The notes: generated by a model not told the origin, from the sequence alone. 64,000 nt of DNA from Pseudomonas ekonensis (GCF_019145435.1 NZ_JAHSTS010000003.1:248001-312000); one strand, 5' to 3'; shown: positions 26,192 through 35,158, numbered from the stretch's first letter. Numbers and translations are program-made.

Positions 26192-26430
26192 TAGCGCTTA
26201 CTCCAGATTCGAGGAGCTGACACCGTTTCGCTCGCACTTCGAAAGTGGTGGCAGCTGTGCATAGGTGTGCAAGACCGGTGGAGTAACCCGGCAGACCCGA
26301 AGGCCTCCCATACACAGCAGCCATAACGATCCGCGAGCATAGGAAAACGCCCGGCCGATTGCCATAACCAATGTGTACTCCCACCGGACTTGCACGTCCG
26401 AGTCACCGATTTTGCGGCGACACACAGAGG
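26192..26430 (-). promoter_or_regulatory. Highly structured leader upstream of the DUF6124 gene (candidate RNA element)
   Basis: On the minus strand the 240 bases before the DUF6124 start contain nested inverted repeats. 26376-26395 pairs with 26267-26285 over about 19 positions with one mismatch and one bulge. Inside lies a stem with a UUCG tetraloop (26293-26306). A small hairpin (26385-26400, CGGAC/GTCCG) uses some of the same bases as the long stem, so the two are mutually exclusive. Nearer the gene, CACTT/AAGTG can form another hairpin. Several overlapping minus-strand frames are open here (26198-26425 and 26191-26406), so a short coding sequence cannot be excluded. Confidence 0.55.
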
Positions 26431-26511
26431 CTATCGACGAACCGCTAGCCCGCCTAGTTCATGGGTATCCCGGCGTTTTGAGGGAAATTTCCTATAGGTT
26501 TGCGAGGCACA

Positions 26512-26569
26512 AGATCAAAAGATCGCGGCTTCGGTAGCTCCTACAGGGATGTGTTTCAACACGTGTAGG
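26512..26569. repeat. REP-like repeat (GATCAAAAGATCGCGGC type)
   Basis: The sequence GATCAAAAGATCGCGGCTTC followed by GGTAGCTCCTACAGG is of a type that recurs between genes in fluorescent pseudomonads. CCTACA (26540-26545) and TGTAGG near 26564 form the outer arms of a second imperfect hairpin. The rest of 26431-26710 shows no gene. Confidence 0.5.
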
Positions 26570-26710
26570 ACGCCGGGTTGGAAATCGTGACTTGGCAGTC
26601 ATCATGCGAGAAATACTCACCATCGTCTTGCAACGTCACTCGATAGTGGCGTTATCCCATGAATCCCTTACACTCCCCCAGCCGTTCATTTTCCTTTTGA
26701 GGCTGTGCGC

Positions 26711-27094
26711 ATGAAATTTCGTTTTCTTCTGTGGATGCTGGGGCTGTTGATGGGCAAGGCCAGTCGGACCAATCCGGCGTTCCAGCAGCAGTTGGGTGAC
26801 AAGGATCTGGTGTTTCAGCTGCAGACCCTGGACGGCAAGGTGGCGCGGCATTTCGTGGTGAAGGGGCAGCGCATTACCAGCAAGTCTGGCGTGGTGGCGG
26901 AGCCGGCGTTTGCGATTGCCTTTAAAGACGCGGCGTACGGGTTTGCCACGATGCAGGCGAAGAACAAGCAGCTGGCGTTCATGCAGGGGATTCAGGACAA
27001 GTCGATCCAGCTCAAGGGCAACCCGGCGCTGGTGATGTGGTTCCAGGGGCTGACCAAGTATTTGAAGCCTAAGAAGGCCAAGCCTAAGGCTTGA
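26711..27094 (+). CDS. SCP2-like (sterol carrier) domain protein
   Basis: Start ATG 26711 (GAGG about nine bases upstream; a GTG at 26705 is possible) gives 127 residues. After a short hydrophobic start (FRFLLWMLGLLMGKAS) comes a small alpha/beta domain with LVFQLQTLDGKVARHFVVKGQ, PAFAIAFKDAAYGFATM and FMQGIQDKSIQLKGNPALVMWFQGL, the layout of SCP2-type lipid-binding domains. The tail is very basic (KYLKPKKAKPKA). The physiological role is unknown. A REP pair follows at once. Confidence 0.65.
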   Translation: MKFRFLLWMLGLLMGKASRTNPAFQQQLGDKDLVFQLQTLDGKVARHFVVKGQRITSKSGVVAEPAFAIAFKDAAYGFATMQAKNKQLAFMQGIQDKSIQLKGNPALVMWFQGLTKYLKPKKAKPKA

Positions 27095-27120
27095 TGCGGT
27101 CAGGTAGACCGGGTTGGATT

Positions 27121-27186
27121 CATCGCGGGCAAGCCCGCTCCCACAGGGATCGCGTTGATCTTGTGGGAGCGGGCTTGCCCGCGATG
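27121..27186. repeat. REP pair, perfect 25-bp inverted repeat
   Basis: CATCGCGGGCAAGCCCGC... (27121-27145) and its exact reverse complement (27162-27186) face each other across 16 bases. It sits between two convergent genes and may also act as a bidirectional transcription stop. Confidence 0.9.
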
Positions 27187-27189
27187 CGT

Positions 27190-28590
27190 TTAGGCCTGGC
27201 TGAACTGCGAGGCCAGTTCGCGCAGCAGGACTTCGGCTTCGAGGACTTTGCTGACGACGTCGTTGGCTTTGTCGCGGGTCAGGCCGACGCGTTCCAGCAG
27301 CGCGTCCGGGATGTCTTCGTCGGGGCCGGAGCCGATGCCGCGGGCGCGCAGCAGGCGCACGGCCAGGCACACGAGGTTCGGGTACTCGGCGTAGGCGCCG
27401 TCGTAGTTCGGGTCGTGCTGGAAGCGCAGGGCGGTGGCCAGTTCATCGGGCATGTCCCAGTAGCGCATCAGCCAGGAGCCGATCTGTTCGCGGCTGATGC
27501 CCAGCAGGTGCTGTTCCACGAAGCTGTGGCACAGGTGCGGGTTGACCTCCAGGTGCCGGCAGATCAGCGAGAAGTGCGGCGGGAACACGTGGGCCAGCAG
27601 CAGGTAGCCGAAGTTGTGCAGCAGGCCGGCGAGGTAGGTCAGGCCGGCTTCCGGGCGCTGGGCGCGCGGCATGGCGCGGGTCAGGCCTTCGATGACGGCG
27701 GCGGTGTAGATCGACTGCTGCCAGTACGGCGTGGTGTGTTGCGGGTGGTCCTTGGGCAGGCTCAGGGTCTTGCCGAGGGCCAGGCCCAGGGCCAGGTTGA
27801 TCACCAGGTCGAAGCCCAGCACGCGGACGATGGCGTCCTCCACCGAGCGGATCTTGCCCGGCGAGGCGTAGTACGGCGACGCCGCCCAGCTCACCACTTG
27901 CGCAGCCAGCGCCGGGTCGGTCTCGACCACGCCGGTGATGTCGTCGATGGTGGCGTTGGGGTCGACCCGCAGCTTGATGATCTTTTGCGCGGTCTCGGCC
28001 AGCGGCGGGATCTCGATGGTCGCTTCCAGGCGCTGCTGGATGCGCCGTGCGGTGAACGCCTGCACGGCCTGGGTGATTTCCTCGCGGTCGTCGTCCGGGC
28101 GGTCGAGGTTGGGCCGGATGCTGCTCAGGGCTTCGCCGAAGTTGGCGGCGCTGGCCTTGGTCAGCATGGTCTTGAAGGCTTCGCTGGTGATTTCCAGCAG
28201 CACGCCCGGCTCGCCGGAGTGGATCAGCAGCTTGGGCTCGCGCAGCAGGCTTTCTTCGTAGAGGCACGGCGAGCTGGTCAGCGCCGGCAGGCCCGGCAGC
28301 AGGCTCAGGCTGTGCTTGCCGAGCATCTTGTCCAGGCGCTCGGTGGACACGGCGGTCAGGCGACGGCCGGTCAGTTCGGCGAGGCGGTTGAGATCCAGCA
28401 ACTGGCTCTGTGGGAACAGCACCATCAGCGCGCCGACGGCGTCGTCCAGCAGCACGGCCTGCACTTTGCGCGAGGCGTTGAGGCCGTGATGGTCGATCAC
28501 TTCTTCGTAGGCGATGCCGAGTTTGTTGAGCAGCAGCCGAATGACAGACGGAGCGTGCGGGGTGTCGGGGGCGAGAGCAGCTTCGGTCAT
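27190..28590 (-). CDS. HDOD-domain protein with N-terminal YbaK-like domain
   Basis: From ATG 28590 (a TTG at 28614 is an alternative) the product has 466 residues. The first ~140 residues resemble the YbaK/ProX aminoacyl-tRNA deacylase fold (SVIRLLLNKLGIAYEEVIDHHG, LNRLAELTGRRLTAVS). Residues ~190-400 form an HDOD domain (IEIPPLAETAQKIIKLRVDPNATIDDITGVVETDPALAAQVV, then LTYLAGLLHNFGYLLL); the metal-binding HD is HN, as usual for HDOD, so a phosphohydrolase activity is unlikely. HDOD proteins act in signalling. It is separated from recG by about 80 bases. Confidence 0.85.
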   Translation of the reverse strand: MTEAALAPDTPHAPSVIRLLLNKLGIAYEEVIDHHGLNASRKVQAVLLDDAVGALMVLFPQSQLLDLNRLAELTGRRLTAVSTERLDKMLGKHSLSLLPGLPALTSSPCLYEESLLREPKLLIHSGEPGVLLEITSEAFKTMLTKASAANFGEALSSIRPNLDRPDDDREEITQAVQAFTARRIQQRLEATIEIPPLAETAQKIIKLRVDPNATIDDITGVVETDPALAAQVVSWAASPYYASPGKIRSVEDAIVRVLGFDLVINLALGLALGKTLSLPKDHPQHTTPYWQQSIYTAAVIEGLTRAMPRAQRPEAGLTYLAGLLHNFGYLLLAHVFPPHFSLICRHLEVNPHLCHSFVEQHLLGISREQIGSWLMRYWDMPDELATALRFQHDPNYDGAYAEYPNLVCLAVRLLRARGIGSGPDEDIPDALLERVGLTRDKANDVVSKVLEAEVLLRELASQFSQA

Positions 28591-28669
28591 GGTCTGTATC
28601 CGTTTTTGAAACAATGGCAGGAGTATAACCAGCTTGGTCGCCGCGGGCTTTGAGAAACTGCGACGGTGC

Positions 28670-30745
28670 TCACACTTGGCCGTATTGCTGCCCGTGCCGC
28701 AGCCAGCGGTCGAGCAGCGGGCTGACGTGGGCAGGCCAGCGCTCCAGCAGCGCCTGCGCGGCGTCGCGCACGGCGGGCAGCAGGTCGGCGTCGCGCATCA
28801 GGTCCGCGACCTTGAATTGCAGCAGGCCGGTCTGGCGGGTGCCGAGCATTTCGCCGGGGCCGCGCAGTTCGAGGTCCTTTTCGGCGATGACGAAGCCGTC
28901 GTTGGTCTCGCGCATGATGCCCAGGCGCTGACGACCGATCTGTGACAGCGGCGGGTGGTAGAGCAGCACGCAATGGCTGACCGCGCTGCCCCGGCCCACA
29001 CGGCCGCGCAGCTGGTGCAGCTGGGCCAGGCCCAGGCGCTCGGGGTTTTCGATGATCATCAGGCTGGCGTTGGGCACGTCCACGCCGACTTCGATCACGG
29101 TGGTGGCCACCAGCAATTGCAGGTGGCCGGCCTTGAATTCGGCCATCACGGCGGCTTTTTCGGCGGGCTTCATGCGCCCGTGGATCAGCCCGACCTTCAG
29201 CTCGCCGAGGGCGGCGGTGAGGTCTTCGAAGGTGGTTTCGGCGGCCTGGCAGGTCAGCTCTTCGGACTCTTCGATCAGTGTGCACACCCAATAGGCCTGG
29301 CGGCCCTCGGCGCAGGCGCTGCGCACCCGCTCGATGACTTCGACGCGGCGGGTGTCGGTGACCAGCACGGTGTTGACCGGCGTGCGGCCCGGCGGCAGTT
29401 CGTCGAGGATCGAGGTGTCGAGGTCGGCGTAGGCGCTCATGGCCAGGGTGCGCGGGATCGGCGTGGCGGTCATGATCAGCTGGTGCGGGCACATCCGCCC
29501 GCCGACGCCCTTCTGGCGCAGCGCCAGGCGCTGCTGGACGCCGAAGCGGTGCTGTTCGTCGATGATCACCAGGGCGAGGTTCCGGAACTGCACTTCGTCC
29601 TGGAACAGCGCGTGGGTGCCCACCACCATCGGCGTGCCGCCGGCGATCTGCTCCAGCGCGGCGGCGCGGTTCTTGCCCTTGAGCTTGCCGGCCAGCCACG
29701 CCACGTCGATGCCCAGCGGTTCGAGCCAGCGCTTGAAGGTGAGGTAGTGCTGTTCGGCGAGGATCTCGGTGGGCGCCATCAGGGCGACCTGGTAGCCGGC
29801 CTCCAGCGCTTGCAGGGCCGCGAGGGCAGCGACCACGGTCTTGCCCGCGCCGACGTCGCCCTGGATCAGGCGCAGCATCGGTTCCTGTTGGCTGAGGTCG
29901 TAGGCGATTTCGTTGCCGACCCGCTGCTGGGCGCCGGTGGGGCTGAAGCCGAGGTTGGCCAGGTACTGCGCCGGCAGCCGGGTGGCCTTGGGCATGGCCG
30001 GGGCGCGCAGAGAGCGCAGGCTCTCGCGCAGGCGCTGCTGGGACAGCTGGTGGGTCAACAGCTCTTCGAACGCCAGCCGGTGCTGGGCCCAGTGATGGCC
30101 GAGGGCGAGTTCTTCGACGTCGGCGTCGGCGGGCGGGTTGTGCAGGTAGCGGATCGCGTCGGCCAGCGGCGCCAGTTGGTAGTCGCGGGCCAGTTCCGTC
30201 GGCAGCCAGTCGGGCAGGCTGGACGGCTTGAGCAGGGTCAGGGTCTGCAGGCAGAGCTGGCGCAGGCGCTGTTGGGTCAGGCCTTCGGTGAGCGGGTAGA
30301 CCGGGGTCAGGGTCTCATCCACCGGCGGCGGCTCGTCGCCGGTGATGGCGCGGTATTCCGGGTGGTAGATCTCCAGCCCCGACGCGCCGGGCCGGACTTC
30401 GCCGTAGCAGCGGATCCGCGTGCCGCGCTTGAGGCCTTCCTTCTGCGCGTTGCTGAAGTGGTAGAAGCGCAGGCTCAGGCCGCCGGTGCCGTCCTGCAGG
30501 CGCACCACCAGGCTGCGGCGCCGGCCCATGACCACGTCGGCGCCGCTGACGGTGCCCTCGACCACCGCGTCCTGCCCCGGGCGCAACGCCCCGATGGGCA
30601 CCACGCGGGTGCGGTCCTGGTAGCGCAGCGGCAGGTGGAACAGCACGTCCTGGAGGTTCTCCAGGCCGACCTTGGCCAGTTTCTCGGCCATGGCTTCGCC
30701 GACACCCTTGAGTGCCGTCACCGACACTTGCGACAGCTCGCCCAT
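28670..30745 (-). CDS. recG: ATP-dependent DNA helicase RecG
   Basis: The 691-residue product is RecG, which reverses stalled replication forks and migrates Holliday junctions. It has the N-terminal wedge/OB region (PLRYQDRTRVVPIGALRPGQDAVVEGTVSGADVVMGRRRSLVV), Walker A GDVGAGKTVVA, the DEQH box in VIIDEQHRFGVQQR, motif III MTATPIPRTLAMSAYADLD and motif VI QLRGRVGRGSAVSHC. The length is normal. It lies nine bases downstream of oxyR on the same strand, the common oxyR-recG arrangement in Pseudomonas. Confidence 0.97.
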   Translation of the reverse strand: MGELSQVSVTALKGVGEAMAEKLAKVGLENLQDVLFHLPLRYQDRTRVVPIGALRPGQDAVVEGTVSGADVVMGRRRSLVVRLQDGTGGLSLRFYHFSNAQKEGLKRGTRIRCYGEVRPGASGLEIYHPEYRAITGDEPPPVDETLTPVYPLTEGLTQQRLRQLCLQTLTLLKPSSLPDWLPTELARDYQLAPLADAIRYLHNPPADADVEELALGHHWAQHRLAFEELLTHQLSQQRLRESLRSLRAPAMPKATRLPAQYLANLGFSPTGAQQRVGNEIAYDLSQQEPMLRLIQGDVGAGKTVVAALAALQALEAGYQVALMAPTEILAEQHYLTFKRWLEPLGIDVAWLAGKLKGKNRAAALEQIAGGTPMVVGTHALFQDEVQFRNLALVIIDEQHRFGVQQRLALRQKGVGGRMCPHQLIMTATPIPRTLAMSAYADLDTSILDELPPGRTPVNTVLVTDTRRVEVIERVRSACAEGRQAYWVCTLIEESEELTCQAAETTFEDLTAALGELKVGLIHGRMKPAEKAAVMAEFKAGHLQLLVATTVIEVGVDVPNASLMIIENPERLGLAQLHQLRGRVGRGSAVSHCVLLYHPPLSQIGRQRLGIMRETNDGFVIAEKDLELRGPGEMLGTRQTGLLQFKVADLMRDADLLPAVRDAAQALLERWPAHVSPLLDRWLRHGQQYGQV

Positions 30746-30754
30746 GACGCTGGC

Positions 30755-31684
30755 TTAACCGGCCGTGACCGCGGCGGCGGGCTTGGCCACGGAGCACAGG
30801 CGGATGGAGTCGGCGAGGATCTCGATGGCTTTCGGGCGCGGGAAGCTGGCGCGCCAGGCGATGGCCACGGTGCGGAACGGCACCGGCGCGGACAGCGGCC
30901 GCACTTCGATCACGCCGGGGGCGTAGTGATGGCTGTCGACCGCCGACAGCGGCAGGATCGACACGCCAAGGCCCGAGGCGACCATGTGGCGGATGGTTTC
31001 CAGCGAGCTGGATTCGACCGTGGTGTGCTTGGCGCCGTCGTTGCCCTTGGTCAGGGTCGGGCAGGCTTCCAGCACCTGGTCGCGGAAGCAGTGGCCTTCG
31101 CCGAGCAGCAGCAGGCTCTTGTCGTTGAGCAGGGCGGCGTCGATGGATTCCTTTTGCGTCCACGGGTGCTGGGCCGGCATCAGCACGTAGAACGGCTCGT
31201 CGTAGAGCGGCAGGGTCAGCACGTCGGCTTCGTTGAACGGCAGGGCGATGATGATCGCGTCCAGCTCGCCGTTGCGCAGCTTGTCGCGCAGCACGTGGGT
31301 GAAGTTCTCTTCGATGTACAGCGGCATCTGCGGGGCGACCCGGTGCAGCTGCGGAATCAGGTGCGGGAACAGGTACGGCCCGACGGTGTAGATCGCGCCG
31401 ACCTTCAGCGGGGCGGTGAGCTGGTTCTTGCCGGCTTGGGCCAGTTCGCGGATGCCTTGGGCCTGCTCCAGCACCTTCTGCGCCTGGGCGACGATGCCTT
31501 CGCCGACCGGGGTCAGGCGCACGGCGCTTTTGCTGCGCTCGAAAATCAGCACACCGAGTTCGTCTTCAAGTTTTTTCACGCCCACCGAAAGGGTCGGCTG
31601 GCTGACGTGGCAACGCTCGGCCGCGTGGCCGAAATGCTGCTCTTGGGCGAGGGTGACGATGTAGCGTAATTCTGTGAGAGTCAT
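30755..31684 (-). CDS. oxyR: Hydrogen peroxide-sensing LysR-type regulator OxyR
   Basis: The 309-residue product has the LysR helix-turn-helix at its N-terminus (LAQEQHFGHAAERCHVSQPTLSVGVKKLEDELG) and the OxyR redox site GHCFRDQVLEAC with Cys199 and Cys208 at exactly the positions known from E. coli. Peroxide forms the disulphide and turns on catalase and alkyl hydroperoxide reductase genes. The start is ATG 31684. recG follows at nine bases and is probably cotranscribed. Confidence 0.97.
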   Translation of the reverse strand: MTLTELRYIVTLAQEQHFGHAAERCHVSQPTLSVGVKKLEDELGVLIFERSKSAVRLTPVGEGIVAQAQKVLEQAQGIRELAQAGKNQLTAPLKVGAIYTVGPYLFPHLIPQLHRVAPQMPLYIEENFTHVLRDKLRNGELDAIIIALPFNEADVLTLPLYDEPFYVLMPAQHPWTQKESIDAALLNDKSLLLLGEGHCFRDQVLEACPTLTKGNDGAKHTTVESSSLETIRHMVASGLGVSILPLSAVDSHHYAPGVIEVRPLSAPVPFRTVAIAWRASFPRPKAIEILADSIRLCSVAKPAAAVTAG

Positions 31685-31802
31685 GGCAAGCGTCCGTGGG
31701 TTTGCGGGCCAAGCATACCGGCTGCAATCGATAGACGCACGTTATCAGAGAGAGTGCGGCATGCGACACCGGGCAATGCCGGTTTGCCGTTTGCGGATGT
31801 GA

Positions 31803-31826
31803 CAAAGGCACCTTGCGGTGCCTTTG
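31803..31826. terminator. Stem-loop downstream of tonB
   Basis: CAAAGGCACC (31803-31812) and GGTGCCTTTG (31817-31826) form a perfect ten-pair stem with a four-base loop. The minus-strand tonB operon runs towards it, so it probably ends that transcript before oxyR; the T-run after it is short. Confidence 0.6.
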
Positions 31827-31852
31827 TGTGCTGGGTCGTCAGGTGCCTGCCG

Positions 31853-31950
31853 AACCCTGTGGGAGCTGGCTTGCCAGCGATGGCGCCGGGTCAGTCGCCA
31901 AATCCTGGCCTGACCCACTGCTATCGCTGGCAAGCCAGCTCCCACAGGTT
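31853..31950. repeat. REP pair (GGGAGCTGGCTTGCCAGCGA type)
   Basis: AACCCTGTGGGAGCTGGCTT on the left is matched by its reverse complement ending at 31950, with about 40 bases between the arms. With the stem-loop at 31803 it fills the 279-base gap between oxyR and tonB; no gene is seen there. Confidence 0.85.
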
Positions 31951-31963
31951 GATGCGGTGTTCC

Positions 31964-32710
31964 TCAGCGGCGACGCTCCAGCGAGTACACGAACGGCGCG
32001 ACGATTTCGATCGAGCCGTTGTTCAGCATGTCGGCCGGCGGCTTGGGCAGCGGCTGGGCGCGGCGGATCATGTCCAGGGTGGCCCGGTCCAGATCGGCGT
32101 TGCCGGAGCGGCCCACCAGTTCGAACGACAGCACGTTGCCTTCGCCGTCGACCACGAACCGCAGGCGGTTCAGGCCCTCCTTGCCCCGTGCCTGCGCGCT
32201 GGCCGGGTACTTCTTGTACTTCTGCAGGTGCGCGAGCAGGGTGCCTTGCCAACTGGCCTTGGCCGCCAGCTGCGCCGGCGACGGGCCCGGTGCCGGCTGC
32301 GCGGATTTCTCCGTGGGCGCCTGGGTCGGTTGCGTGTCGGCCGGTTTTTCCTCGGAAGGCTTTTCCTTCGGCGGCTCCGGCTTCTCGACCGGTTTGGGCG
32401 GCTGAGGCTTGGGCTTCGGCTTGGGTTTAGGCTTGGGCACGGCGATCTCGGCCTTCGGCGCTTCGGCCAGTTTCGGGATCGGCAGTTCCTCGACCGGGGC
32501 CGGCGGCTGCGGCGGCGTGACCACTTTCGGCGGTGCGGGCGGCGGCGGTGCGGGCACCGGGGCCAGTTCGACCATCATGGCCTGCGGCGGCAGCTCGATG
32601 GGCGGCCGGGCGGTCCAGTTCACCGCCAGCGCGATGGCCAGCGCGTGGACGCCCAGCACCACGGCCAGGCTACCGCCGTAACGCGTCAGCTTATGGCGCG
32701 GCTCGATCAT
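31964..32710 (-). CDS. tonB: Energy transducer TonB
   Basis: The 248-residue product has one N-terminal transmembrane anchor (SLAVVLGVHALAIALAVNW), a long periplasmic Pro/Lys/Glu-rich stretch (KPKPKPKPKPQPPKPVEKPEPPKEK) and the TonB C-terminal domain (YPASAQARGKEGLNRLRFVVDGEGNVLSFELVGRSG). It couples the proton gradient, through ExbB-ExbD, to outer-membrane receptors for siderophores and other substrates. It overlaps exbD by four bases. Confidence 0.96.
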   Translation of the reverse strand: MIEPRHKLTRYGGSLAVVLGVHALAIALAVNWTARPPIELPPQAMMVELAPVPAPPPPAPPKVVTPPQPPAPVEELPIPKLAEAPKAEIAVPKPKPKPKPKPQPPKPVEKPEPPKEKPSEEKPADTQPTQAPTEKSAQPAPGPSPAQLAAKASWQGTLLAHLQKYKKYPASAQARGKEGLNRLRFVVDGEGNVLSFELVGRSGNADLDRATLDMIRRAQPLPKPPADMLNNGSIEIVAPFVYSLERRR

Positions 32711-33135
32711 TTCTTGGCTGCCGTCTCGAGGCCCACCAGGCCGACTTTGAGGTAACCGGCGCTGCGCAGCTTGTCCATCACGCTCATCAGGTCGCCGTAG
32801 TCCACGCCTTTGTCGGCCTGGAAGAAGATCGTCGTGTCTTTCTTGCCCTGGGTCTTGGCGTCGAGGGCGGCGCCGAGGGTTTCAGGCTTCACTTCGTCGT
32901 CGCCCAGGTACAGGCGCTGGTCGGCCTTGACGCTGAGGAACACCGGTTTTTCCGGGCGCGGCGCGGGCTTGGCGGTGGAGGCGGGCAGGTCGACCTTGAT
33001 GTCCACGGTGGCCAGCGGCGCGGCCACCATGAAGATGATCAACAGCACCAGCATCACGTCGATGAACGGCGTGACGTTGATTTCGTGGTTCTCGGCCAGA
33101 TCGTCGTCTGCGCCTTCTTTCAAATGCAGGCCCAT
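32707..33135 (-). CDS. exbD: Biopolymer transport protein ExbD
   Basis: The 142-residue product has a short cytoplasmic start, a single transmembrane helix with the essential Asp (INVTPFIDVMLVLLIIFMVAAPLA) and a periplasmic domain. It forms the proton-driven motor with ExbB. The gene lies between exbB (six bases) and tonB (overlap), so exbB-exbD-tonB is one operon. Confidence 0.97.
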   Translation of the reverse strand: MGLHLKEGADDDLAENHEINVTPFIDVMLVLLIIFMVAAPLATVDIKVDLPASTAKPAPRPEKPVFLSVKADQRLYLGDDEVKPETLGAALDAKTQGKKDTTIFFQADKGVDYGDLMSVMDKLRSAGYLKVGLVGLETAAKK

Positions 33136-33141
33136 GGCCGG

Positions 33142-34092
33142 TTACCCCACTTTCACCATGTGCGGTTGCGAGCTGCGCTCAGGCTGGTGGTCGAGGTCGC
33201 GGCTGACCAGCAGCAGCACCTGGGCCGACGCGTCGGACACCTGGGCCTTGTAGCCGGCGATGGAGCGGGCGAACACGTTGTAGATGACGACCGCCGGGAT
33301 CGCCGCCACCAGGCCCAGCGCGGTGGCCAGCAGCGCTTCGGCGATGCCCGGCGCCACGACGGCGAGGTTGGTGGTCTGGGTCTTGGCGATGCCGATGAAG
33401 CTGTTCATGATGCCCCACACGGTGCCGAACAGGCCGACGAACGGCGCGGTGGAACCGATGGTGGCCAGCACGCCGGTGCCGCTGCTCATGTTGCGGCCGC
33501 AGGCGGCCACCAGGCGCTCGAGGCGGAAGCTGACGCGTTCCTTGATGCCTTCCTTCTCGCGGGCGTTGGCCGACAGGCGCATTTCTTCCAGGGCGTCGTG
33601 CACCAGCAGGTTGGCCAGGGTGCCTTCTTTGGCGGCGGTGACGCTGGCTTCCTTGAGGGAGGCGGCTTTCTTCAGGCTGGCGATCTCGCCGCGCAGACGG
33701 CGCTTGGCGCCCAGCAGCTCGAAGCCCTTGGCGATCCAGATGGTCCAGGTGAGGATCGAGGCGATGGCCAGGCCGATCATCACGGACTTCACGATCACGT
33801 CGGCGTTCTGGTACATGCCCCAAGGCGACAGGTCGTGGGCCATGCCCAGGGTGTTGTCGGCTTCGAGGACTTCCGGCTGGTCGGCGGCGCCGGCATCAAC
33901 GGCCTGGATCGCGTCGGCGGCGGGCGCTGCGGCAGGGGCGGCTGGCGCAGCCTGCTCGGTGGCGGCAGGGGCGGCCGTGGTGTCGGCGAACGCGGCGACC
34001 GGTGCCAGCATCAGGCTGAGCAGCAGGGCTGCCGCCGCGCGCCAGGCGCGAGGTCGGTTGGTTGGCGAAGCGGAGGTTTGAATGCGTGTCAT
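33142..34092 (-). CDS. exbB: Biopolymer transport protein ExbB
   Basis: From ATG 34092 the product has 316 residues; the frame is open further upstream to 34167 but those residues do not resemble ExbB. It has a signal-like N-terminal segment (RAAAALLLSLMLAPVAAFA) and a long Ala/Pro-rich stretch before the TolQ/ExbB domain, as in other pseudomonads. Three transmembrane segments follow, including SVMIGLAIASILTWTIWIAKG and the conserved GVLATIGSTAPFVGLFGTVWGIMNSF. It is the first gene of the exbB-exbD-tonB operon. Confidence 0.94.
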   Translation of the reverse strand: MTRIQTSASPTNRPRAWRAAAALLLSLMLAPVAAFADTTAAPAATEQAAPAAPAAAPAADAIQAVDAGAADQPEVLEADNTLGMAHDLSPWGMYQNADVIVKSVMIGLAIASILTWTIWIAKGFELLGAKRRLRGEIASLKKAASLKEASVTAAKEGTLANLLVHDALEEMRLSANAREKEGIKERVSFRLERLVAACGRNMSSGTGVLATIGSTAPFVGLFGTVWGIMNSFIGIAKTQTTNLAVVAPGIAEALLATALGLVAAIPAVVIYNVFARSIAGYKAQVSDASAQVLLLVSRDLDHQPERSSQPHMVKVG

Positions 34093-34159
34093 GCTGGCCG
34101 GACCTGAGGTAGAAAAACGGTGATGCTCTTCCAGGCCTCGAGAGGCCGAGAACAAAGTG

Positions 34160-34215
34160 GCGTGCATTATTGCAAGTAATTCTTGTTAACAGAAGTAATA
34201 GAGTTGCTTTTTTTC
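34160..34215 (-). promoter_or_regulatory. AT-rich exbB promoter region, possible Fur site
   Basis: Between the divergent exbB and epimerase genes the only AT-rich stretch reads, on the minus strand, CTTCTGTTAACAAGAATTAC and then TTGCAATAATGCA. TonB systems of pseudomonads are usually Fur-controlled and AATAAT-containing imperfect repeats are typical, but the match to the 19-bp Fur consensus is weak. Confidence 0.3.
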
Positions 34216-34279
34216 CTGCATTGCTAGCCGCTCGTCCCCTGCCAGGGCTAGTCTGTCGCTTTCCGATGGGAGATTTTTG

Positions 34280-35137
34280 ATGTCCGCGCCCTCTGTTTTG
34301 ATCGCCGGTTGCGGTGATGTCGGCAGCCGTCTGGCCACGCAATTGCTGGCTGCCGGCTTTCAGGTGTATGGCCTGCGCCGGAATATTTCACGCTTGCCGG
34401 ACGGTGTCGTCGGCGTAGCCGGTGACCTGTTCAATGAAGATTGCCCCGAGACCTGGCCGGTCGGTGCCGTGGATTACCTGGTGTATTGCGCCGCCGCGAC
34501 CGAGCACGATGAAGCCGGTTATCGCGCGGCTTATGTGCAGGGCCTGCAGCATGTGCTGGAGTGGTTGAACGACTACGGCCAGGTGCCGGATCGGCTGCTG
34601 TTCGTTTCCAGCAGCAGTGTTTACGGGCAGCAGGACGGGGAATGGGTGGATGAAACTTCCGAAACCGTTGCTGCCGGTTATTCCGGTCGATTGATGCTGG
34701 AGGCCGAGCAAATCGCGCTGAACAGCGGCATCCCGGCGAGCATCGTGCGTCTGACAGGTATTTACGGCCCGGGCCGTGAATGGCTGCTGACCCAAGTGCG
34801 TCGGGGTTATCGCGTGGCAGTCGATCCGCCGCTGTATGGCAATCGCATCCATGCCGATGACGCGGCGGGTTTGATGGCGTTCCTGCTGGAGGCGGATCGC
34901 AAGGGTGTGGCGCTGGATGACATTTACATCGGCGTGGACGATGCGCCGGCACCTCTGGCCGAGGTGGTGGCGTGGTTGCGCGAGTATCTGGGCGTCACTG
35001 AGTGGGCGGAGGATGCCAGCGTGCGTCGTACCGGCAGCAAACAGTGCAGCAATGCCCGGGCGAAAGCATTGGGCTGGGTGCCGAGGTATACGAGTTATCG
35101 CGAGGGGTATGCCGCGATTCTTGCGGGCAAGTGCTGA
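34280..35137 (+). CDS. NAD(P)-dependent epimerase/dehydratase-like protein (YeeZ-type)
   Basis: The 285-residue product starts at ATG 34280 with a GGGAG ribosome site. It is an extended short-chain dehydrogenase-fold protein with the nucleotide-binding VLIAGCGDVGSRLATQLLAAGF near the start and LFVSSSSVYGQQDGEWVDE in the middle. The usual catalytic YxxxK is altered (YSGRLMLEAE), as in the YeeZ-like group, so a normal epimerase activity is not assured. It is transcribed away from exbB. A REP pair follows. Confidence 0.8.
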   Translation: MSAPSVLIAGCGDVGSRLATQLLAAGFQVYGLRRNISRLPDGVVGVAGDLFNEDCPETWPVGAVDYLVYCAAATEHDEAGYRAAYVQGLQHVLEWLNDYGQVPDRLLFVSSSSVYGQQDGEWVDETSETVAAGYSGRLMLEAEQIALNSGIPASIVRLTGIYGPGREWLLTQVRRGYRVAVDPPLYGNRIHADDAAGLMAFLLEADRKGVALDDIYIGVDDAPAPLAEVVAWLREYLGVTEWAEDASVRRTGSKQCSNARAKALGWVPRYTSYREGYAAILAGKC

Positions 35138-35158
35138 ATTCCAGGCGCCACAAACCAC

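Noticed and set aside
26198..26425. 75-codon minus-strand frame before the DUF6124 gene as a gene
   Set aside because: Several frames are open over the same stretch and the inverted repeats explain the conservation-like look better; not fully excluded.
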